Source of the DNA: Candidatus Thorarchaeota archaeon MP8T_1
Lineage (GTDB): Archaea; Asgardarchaeota; Thorarchaeia; Thorarchaeales; Thorarchaeaceae
Direction: 5' to 3'
Assembly: GCA_002825465.1 (NCBI GenBank)
Contig: PJER01000001.1
Coordinates: forward strand, 62,001 to 126,000
Length of the DNA: 64,000 bases
Shown here in pieces: positions 59,835 to 64,000 of the stretch; position 1 is the first letter of the stretch, and each line of letters opens with the position of its first letter. The position numbers were made by a program, and so were the translations under genes. The notes beneath the pieces were generated by a model. That model was not told the DNA's origin. It ran no database searches and was given only the letters and a program-made list of their open reading frames with translations.

Positions 59835-61466
59835 TTAATTTCCTGTTCGTCGAAAAATAACAAAGCCGATGATACCAAGTACAGTAAATCCCCCAATAAA
59901 TCCCATGAACATAATTAGTATTTGATCTGAAATGAAGAAATTCTCAGACACTGTCGTATTATTTACAATTGTATTCGTTGTAGTTGTATCAGTAATTGGA
60001 GTAGATGTCACTGGTGGATCAATAGGTGGAGTGTATATCAGAACCTCGTATGTTGTGATATTAAACCAGAATTCACCTACACCTCCAAATGTAGGATTCT
60101 CAGTTGGAACTATCATCAGTTCTATCTCATCCCCAGCAATCCAAGGAGACCAGTAATGTTTTGCTCCTTCATTCATCAAATCGATAAACACTCTATGTTC
60201 GGAATCCATAACTAACATCTGATCGAATTGAGGTGCTTGGAAAATGTCGAATTTAAAACGTATCATTGATACACCTGTTTCTTCGATTGTAAAGAAGAGA
60301 GGTGAATCAGAAGTGCCATTTTCAACAAAAAAAGGTGTATCCAATTCTAATCGTTCAGTCGCTTGAGTTTCTGCTTCAACATGATATAGGAAATAGAATG
60401 ACTCATCTCCAGTCTGCACACGTAATAAACAGTCAATAGAGCTTGAATAGGAATAATTTAGGAAGTAGGTTCTACGAAAATTATTTTCTAACTCTGATTC
60501 CATTTTATTCCATTTGTAGCCATCAAAGTGATAGACTGAATCGATGTCCCGATGACCTGTGTCAGATATGCTGACATTGATAGAGGTCTCATGGAGATAC
60601 TCGTATTCTCCCAATGATATCTCTGCGCGAACAACAGGCATAGATGAATTAATCATGACATCAGTAAGTAGCTTTGGAGTATTGCTGAGAACCTCGTATC
60701 CTGTATCGGTCACTAGCACGGTGTCCTCAACACGAACAGCCCAACCATCTTCAGAATAGATACCAGGTTCAATTGCCAAGACATCACCCTCTTGAAGTGT
60801 GACACCAGTAGAACCACCATAGAGCAAAGGATAATCGTGAACATATCTAGTGACTCCATGGCCCCAAATATTTAGAATCTGAAAGCCGCTCATAGCCGAA
60901 TAGTTGGCTAGCATTGTATCATGAATATTGTCGAGATCTGTAACAAGTACTCCAGGCGCAAGAGCTTCAATGATAGCAATCTCTGTTTCAAGAACTTCTT
61001 GGTAAGCGCTAAGCATTTCCTGAGTGGCAGACTCAAAAAAGAACGTGCGGGTAACATCTGTACAGTGACTGAGATACTTGCACCCAATGTCAATCATTAC
61101 GATGGGTTCATACATCGGACGAATGAAGTGATATCCATCATCAATAGAGTCACCATGTGGTTCCTCTAGTTCTTCTCCAGATATGGTAAGAGTCGGGAAA
61201 CTTAGACCAGCATCTGCGCCTTCTGCTCGCATGATTGTTTCTAAGGCATGCGAAACTTGGGCTTGCGTTATGTCTTCAGAGTAGGTACGACGAAGTATGT
61301 GCTTTGCTTCAATTAGTGCATTGGATGTTATGATTGCGGCTTCGGTAGCTCCAGTATAGCTTACTGAAGGACCCTCTTGGAATTCGATTTTGGAAGCATC
61401 AACAGTTGGTAAGCTCACTATGAACAGAAATAACATCAGTATTAGAAGACCATGTCGAACCGTCAT
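59835..61466 (-). CDS. Surface-anchored M24 metallopeptidase (Xaa-Pro aminopeptidase-like)
   Basis: 543 residues. Signal peptide (about 1-24), then a pita-bread M24 domain with all five metal ligands in order: Asp in MIDIGCKY, Asp in CTDVTRTF, His in WGHGVTRYVHDYP, Glu in AIEPGIYSEDG and Glu in VRVEDTVLVT. A beta-rich region with many sequons follows, then a Thr/Pro stalk, one membrane helix and RRTGN. M24 enzymes remove N-terminal residues, often before proline, and are usually cytoplasmic, so the outside location is unusual. The likely role is in use of external peptides. Confidence 0.9.
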   Translation of the reverse strand: MTVRHGLLILMLFLFIVSLPTVDASKIEFQEGPSVSYTGATEAAIITSNALIEAKHILRRTYSEDITQAQVSHALETIMRAEGADAGLSFPTLTISGEELEEPHGDSIDDGYHFIRPMYEPIVMIDIGCKYLSHCTDVTRTFFFESATQEMLSAYQEVLETEIAIIEALAPGVLVTDLDNIHDTMLANYSAMSGFQILNIWGHGVTRYVHDYPLLYGGSTGVTLQEGDVLAIEPGIYSEDGWAVRVEDTVLVTDTGYEVLSNTPKLLTDVMINSSMPVVRAEISLGEYEYLHETSINVSISDTGHRDIDSVYHFDGYKWNKMESELENNFRRTYFLNYSYSSSIDCLLRVQTGDESFYFLYHVEAETQATERLELDTPFFVENGTSDSPLFFTIEETGVSMIRFKFDIFQAPQFDQMLVMDSEHRVFIDLMNEGAKHYWSPWIAGDEIELMIVPTENPTFGGVGEFWFNITTYEVLIYTPPIDPPVTSTPITDTTTTNTIVNNTTVSENFFISDQILIMFMGFIGGFTVLGIIGFVIFRRTGN

Positions 61467-61495
61467 CGTACCTCAATAGAGAAGGATTTGATATA

Positions 61496-62002
61496 TCAAG
61501 GATTGTGCTGAAGCAATCGCTTATTCCGTGAAATACAGTCAGTATAAAGATCCCACAAAGACTGATCTTCAGGCCGTTGGGGTATTAACTGCTCAAGTAG
61601 TTGAAGAACCTCAGGATGATTTCCCCTCTTTGAGAAGATACTGACCAATTGATGTAACACATGCTGATCAGTCGATCCTAATTCGACTGCCATTCGGTAT
61701 GCTCGTTCTGATTCAAGTACGTCTCCTTTTAGCGTGAGAAGATCTCCCCAGATGGACCAAGTCCAAGCTATACTGGAATCAATATCGAGGGACCTCTCAA
61801 TTGCATCGTGGGCATTAGATAATTGTCCAGTCATCATATAGACCAATGCAAAGGAGTTCCACATAGTCGGATTCTGAGGTTCCAACATCATAGACCGAAG
61901 ACATGCATACTCTGGAGTGAGTGGAGGTCCTGATTTCTTACTTGTCGTATCCTGATTGATCGCAGTGACCATCTGTATAGCTGCCTGAAAGTGGCCTAGC
62001 AC
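61496..62002 (-). CDS. TPR-repeat protein
   Basis: 168 residues; GTG at 62002 with AAGGAG four bases upstream. Three to four TPR units, such as WNSFALVYMMTGQLSNAHDA, WSIWGDLLTLKGDVLESERA and LVSIFSKRGNHPEVLQLLEQ. No signal peptide. The M24 peptidase gene starts 29 bases downstream of its stop on the same strand, so they are probably co-transcribed. Confidence 0.78.
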   Translation of the reverse strand: MLGHFQAAIQMVTAINQDTTSKKSGPPLTPEYACLRSMMLEPQNPTMWNSFALVYMMTGQLSNAHDAIERSLDIDSSIAWTWSIWGDLLTLKGDVLESERAYRMAVELGSTDQHVLHQLVSIFSKRGNHPEVLQLLEQLIPQRPEDQSLWDLYTDCISRNKRLLQHNP

Positions 62003-62414
62003 ATTCTCCTTTTCAGAGTCGGACCCTGACAGTAGCCCTACCTCCTTTTGTAGTGTTCTTATGGACCATTATAGTATAGCAGTGTGAACTCGATTAGTGG
62101 CATTAGCTCCTCTGCTGCGTACTCTGGTTTTCGAATCCTTGCTGGGCGTTCATTGATTTCCATTTTTTCTGGCTTCATTGTATTCTTGCATCCTACAGCA
62201 GTCCATTTCAAAACTGCTTGCAAGTGATATCTTGTACAAAACGAATACATTTTTTTCGACAACATAAGATACTCAATATGGATTAGACCCTGTTGAAAAG
62301 GAGGAACCATTGCAGGTTTTTTATGCAAAACAAAAGAATGGTACCTTCTCAAATCCAAATTCAAGATGCATATTGAGTTTCTACCTTCACTTTAAACACA
62401 TTTTGCACTCATTT
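62003..62414. other. Gap of about 410 bases without a supported gene
   Basis: The only long frame (62059-62364, minus, TTG start) lacks a ribosome binding site and its codon use differs from neighbours. Its end (ARIRKPEYAAEELMPLIEF) looks somewhat protein-like, so it could be the remnant of a gene. No promoter, repeat or RNA gene is evident. GAGG-rich sequence at 62037-62050 belongs to the leader of the TPR gene. Confidence 0.3.
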
Positions 62415-63551
62415 TCATTTTTTCGTCACTTGTTTTAGGAGTTCAGAAATCTTTTCTAATGCAGGTTCAAGATGCTTAGGGTCACTCCCAAATCCAATTC
62501 GTACATACCCCGGAACCTCGAAATGCTCACCAGGAGAAATAAGAACACTCTTCTCGTTCATCAGACGAAGGACCAAGTCATAGGATGACAAGCCTGTATT
62601 CTGTTTGATGAAACAAATTGCTGCTGCTTCGGGTGGTACAGCTTCTAGAATATCAGAGTGAGAGTCAATCCATTTCTCCATGATTGCCCAGTTTCGTCGA
62701 ACGACTTCTCGGGTCCGTTTCTCAATCTTAGCTTGCACTTCGGGATGGAGTGCTATAGTTGCCATCCAGTCACTTGCCTTAGATGGACAGATGGTAGTAT
62801 AATCAGAGTAGGTCCAGAGCTCTTTCGCAACTTGCTCAGTTGGACAGACAACCCAACCAATCCTGAGACCTGGCAATCCGTATGCCTTTGAAAGACTAGA
62901 GGTGATGAGAACCTTATCATACATGCTGTAAACAGAGGGAGCCTTCTCAGGCTTGAGTTCTGCACCTCGATAGATCTCATCAGAAACTATCCAAGCGTCA
63001 TTGTCAGCAGCGATGTCTATTATGGCTTTCAAGTCCTCAGTACCAATGATAGCACCAGTTGGATTGTTGGGATTACAGATAGCAATTGCACCGGTCTTCT
63101 TAGAAACGACAGATTTCAACTGCTCAATATCAGGAGACCATTTTCCTCCTGTCATGCGAAGATTGAACTTCTTGACATCTACGCCCATGTTCCTCCAGAT
63201 TCCACCAATCTGCATGTAATTTGGCACCATGAAGACAAAATCCCGCTTGCTAGGGTGCTCCTGAAACAACCACCAACTAACAAGGAAGTTTGCTTCAGCA
63301 CCACCATTTGTAACCATGATATGGTCAGGAGTAGTGCCAGTGTAATAGTGAGAGATTGCTTCGCGTAAACCATCAGTTCCATTTGTCTGAGAGTATCCTA
63401 ATTGGGTGTTCAAGAGTTGTTCCCGCAGTTCAGGAGTGTCGAGAAGTTCTTTGATCCTTAACGGTTCGACTCCACTCTCACTCAGATTGAACTCAACACG
63501 ATGTTCGTTCTCAGACTGCATTCTCTCAAGTTCAAATGGTTTCAGATTCAT
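62415..63551 (-). CDS. Class I/II pyridoxal-phosphate aminotransferase
   Basis: 378 residues from ATG at 63551, with GGAG nine bases upstream. Fold type I motifs: NGGAEANFL (cofactor phosphate site, about 86-94), NPNNPTG (about 164), SDEIYRG (Asp that holds the pyridine N) and SSLSKAYGLPGLRIGW, where the Lys forms the Schiff base. The closest style is aspartate/aromatic aminotransferases; the amino-acid specificity cannot be read. It is upstream of the TPR/M24 pair on the same strand but separated by about 400 bases. Confidence 0.92.
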   Translation of the reverse strand: MNLKPFELERMQSENEHRVEFNLSESGVEPLRIKELLDTPELREQLLNTQLGYSQTNGTDGLREAISHYYTGTTPDHIMVTNGGAEANFLVSWWLFQEHPSKRDFVFMVPNYMQIGGIWRNMGVDVKKFNLRMTGGKWSPDIEQLKSVVSKKTGAIAICNPNNPTGAIIGTEDLKAIIDIAADNDAWIVSDEIYRGAELKPEKAPSVYSMYDKVLITSSLSKAYGLPGLRIGWVVCPTEQVAKELWTYSDYTTICPSKASDWMATIALHPEVQAKIEKRTREVVRRNWAIMEKWIDSHSDILEAVPPEAAAICFIKQNTGLSSYDLVLRLMNEKSVLISPGEHFEVPGYVRIGFGSDPKHLEPALEKISELLKQVTKK

Positions 63552-63617
63552 TTTCAATAACTCCAGAAAACGATGAAGAATGCTTGTCGAAGTCCTATTT
63601 CAAATCTACCCTAGATA

Positions 63618-63965
63618 CTAGAATTCATCTTCAACTCGTTCATCATCTGGTGCAAGAATGGGAATAACATATGTCTGAATGTAACCTGTGTCTGGATCAT
63701 ACGAAGAACGTTTCAGAGAACTGGCAAACATTCTATCCAGTGGAACATTATCATCAGAACTGGTGAGGATGTTCAATTGTGCTCCTGTTGGTGTAATGAA
63801 GAGAGTCGCAGTTTCGACAGTGCCAGACCTCTCAAGTCGACTAATCCCCTCCATGACCTCTGTAGCCAATTCGACTGCAGCAATATACATTGCATCCTTT
63901 TCAGGGGATGGTCTCAAATCCTGAATCATGAACTCCATGACTCTAGGATCGACATTCAACTCCAT
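63618..63965 (-). CDS. Small unknown protein
   Basis: 115 residues: a helical first half (RVMEFMIQDLRPSPEKDAM, AAVELATEVMEGISRLE), a beta segment (VETATLFITPTGAQLNILTS) and an acidic C terminus (PDDERVEDEF). No signal peptide or membrane helix. It lies 66 bases upstream of the aminotransferase start on the same strand. Family not recognised. Confidence 0.65.
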   Translation of the reverse strand: MELNVDPRVMEFMIQDLRPSPEKDAMYIAAVELATEVMEGISRLERSGTVETATLFITPTGAQLNILTSSDDNVPLDRMFASSLKRSSYDPDTGYIQTYVIPILAPDDERVEDEF

Positions 63966-64000
63966 ATGCTTGAGTATTACATGATAGTATAAAATCTCCA

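Noticed and set aside
62126..62138. GGTTTTCGAATCC resembles a tRNA T-arm.
   Set aside because: No matching acceptor, D or anticodon arms can be drawn around it on either strand.
62059..62364. A 101-codon minus-strand frame in the gap before the aminotransferase gene.
   Set aside because: TTG start without a ribosome binding site, unlike codon use and no recognisable domain. Kept only as a possible remnant in the gap entry.
1..64000. Search by eye for CRISPR arrays, insertion sequences, integrases and rRNA genes.
   Set aside because: No regularly spaced repeats, transposase or integrase motifs, or rRNA-like stretches were found. The window looks like ordinary chromosome rather than a mobile island.

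Overview
The window reads as a chromosomal segment of an archaeon. It carries NreA with a C-terminal PCNA-binding peptide, EndoQ, an archaea-type RecJ/GAN-like DHH protein, an archaea-specific Ski2-like helicase, DUF131, a COG3357-type HTH/Zn-ribbon regulator, TATA-box promoters and many GTG/TTG starts with GGAG or GAGG ribosome binding sites. An arrestin-fold protein, a PRMT-type methyltransferase, several TPR proteins and surface proteins held by a C-terminal helix with a basic tail point to an Asgard (Promethearchaeota) lineage, most likely Thorarchaeia-like. That placement is inference from gene content; no rRNA or tRNA gene was seen and no phylogeny was run.

Layout. 1-6.5 kb: the end of a TadC/FlaJ-type secretion gene, a surface protein, NreA, a membrane-bound winged-helix regulator and two tandem paralogous surface proteins that share duplicated promoter DNA. 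6.5-12.7 kb: HTH/Zn-ribbon regulator, EndoQ with an abutting small gene, a zinc dehydrogenase, then a plus-strand run (GNAT-like, beta-CASP nuclease, unknown, DUF131, Zn-ribbon). 12.7-20.8 kb: minus-strand run with a Ski2-like helicase behind two unrecognised genes, then small unknowns and a DASS transporter. 20.8-30.4 kb: MFS transporter, membrane proteins, HerA-like ATPase, B3/B4 protein, HAD phosphatase, cupin, coiled-coil protein, tail-anchored protein and RecJ-like DHH protein. 30.4-42.3 kb: Nudix, TPR/Zn-ribbon protein, PRMT-like enzyme, a likely methylthioadenosine/purine salvage group (phosphoribosyltransferase, MTA phosphorylase, nitrilase), MazG-like enzyme, TPR protein, secreted phospholipase D-like protein, ferredoxin, amino-acid permease and an Lrp-type sensor domain. 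42.3-54.6 kb: uvrC, an orphan and apparently circularly permuted solute-binding protein, a TPR protein, then a translationally coupled uvrB-uvrA-uvrA operon. 54.6-64 kb: small unknowns, histidine phosphatase-like protein, DMT-type transporter, arrestin-like protein, a RecA-fold protein that has lost its nucleotide-binding motifs, an anchored M24 peptidase, another TPR protein, an aminotransferase and an unknown.

How the genes work together. DNA repair is strongly represented: a full UvrABC set with two UvrA proteins, NreA, EndoQ, a RecJ-like nuclease and nucleotide-pool enzymes of the Nudix and MazG types. Methionine/purine salvage forms one short operon. A recurring theme is a cytosolic TPR gene beside a gene for a surface protein with a Thr/Pro-rich stalk and C-terminal anchor. 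Several genes end in a hairpin followed by a T-tract, which suggests hairpin-assisted termination.
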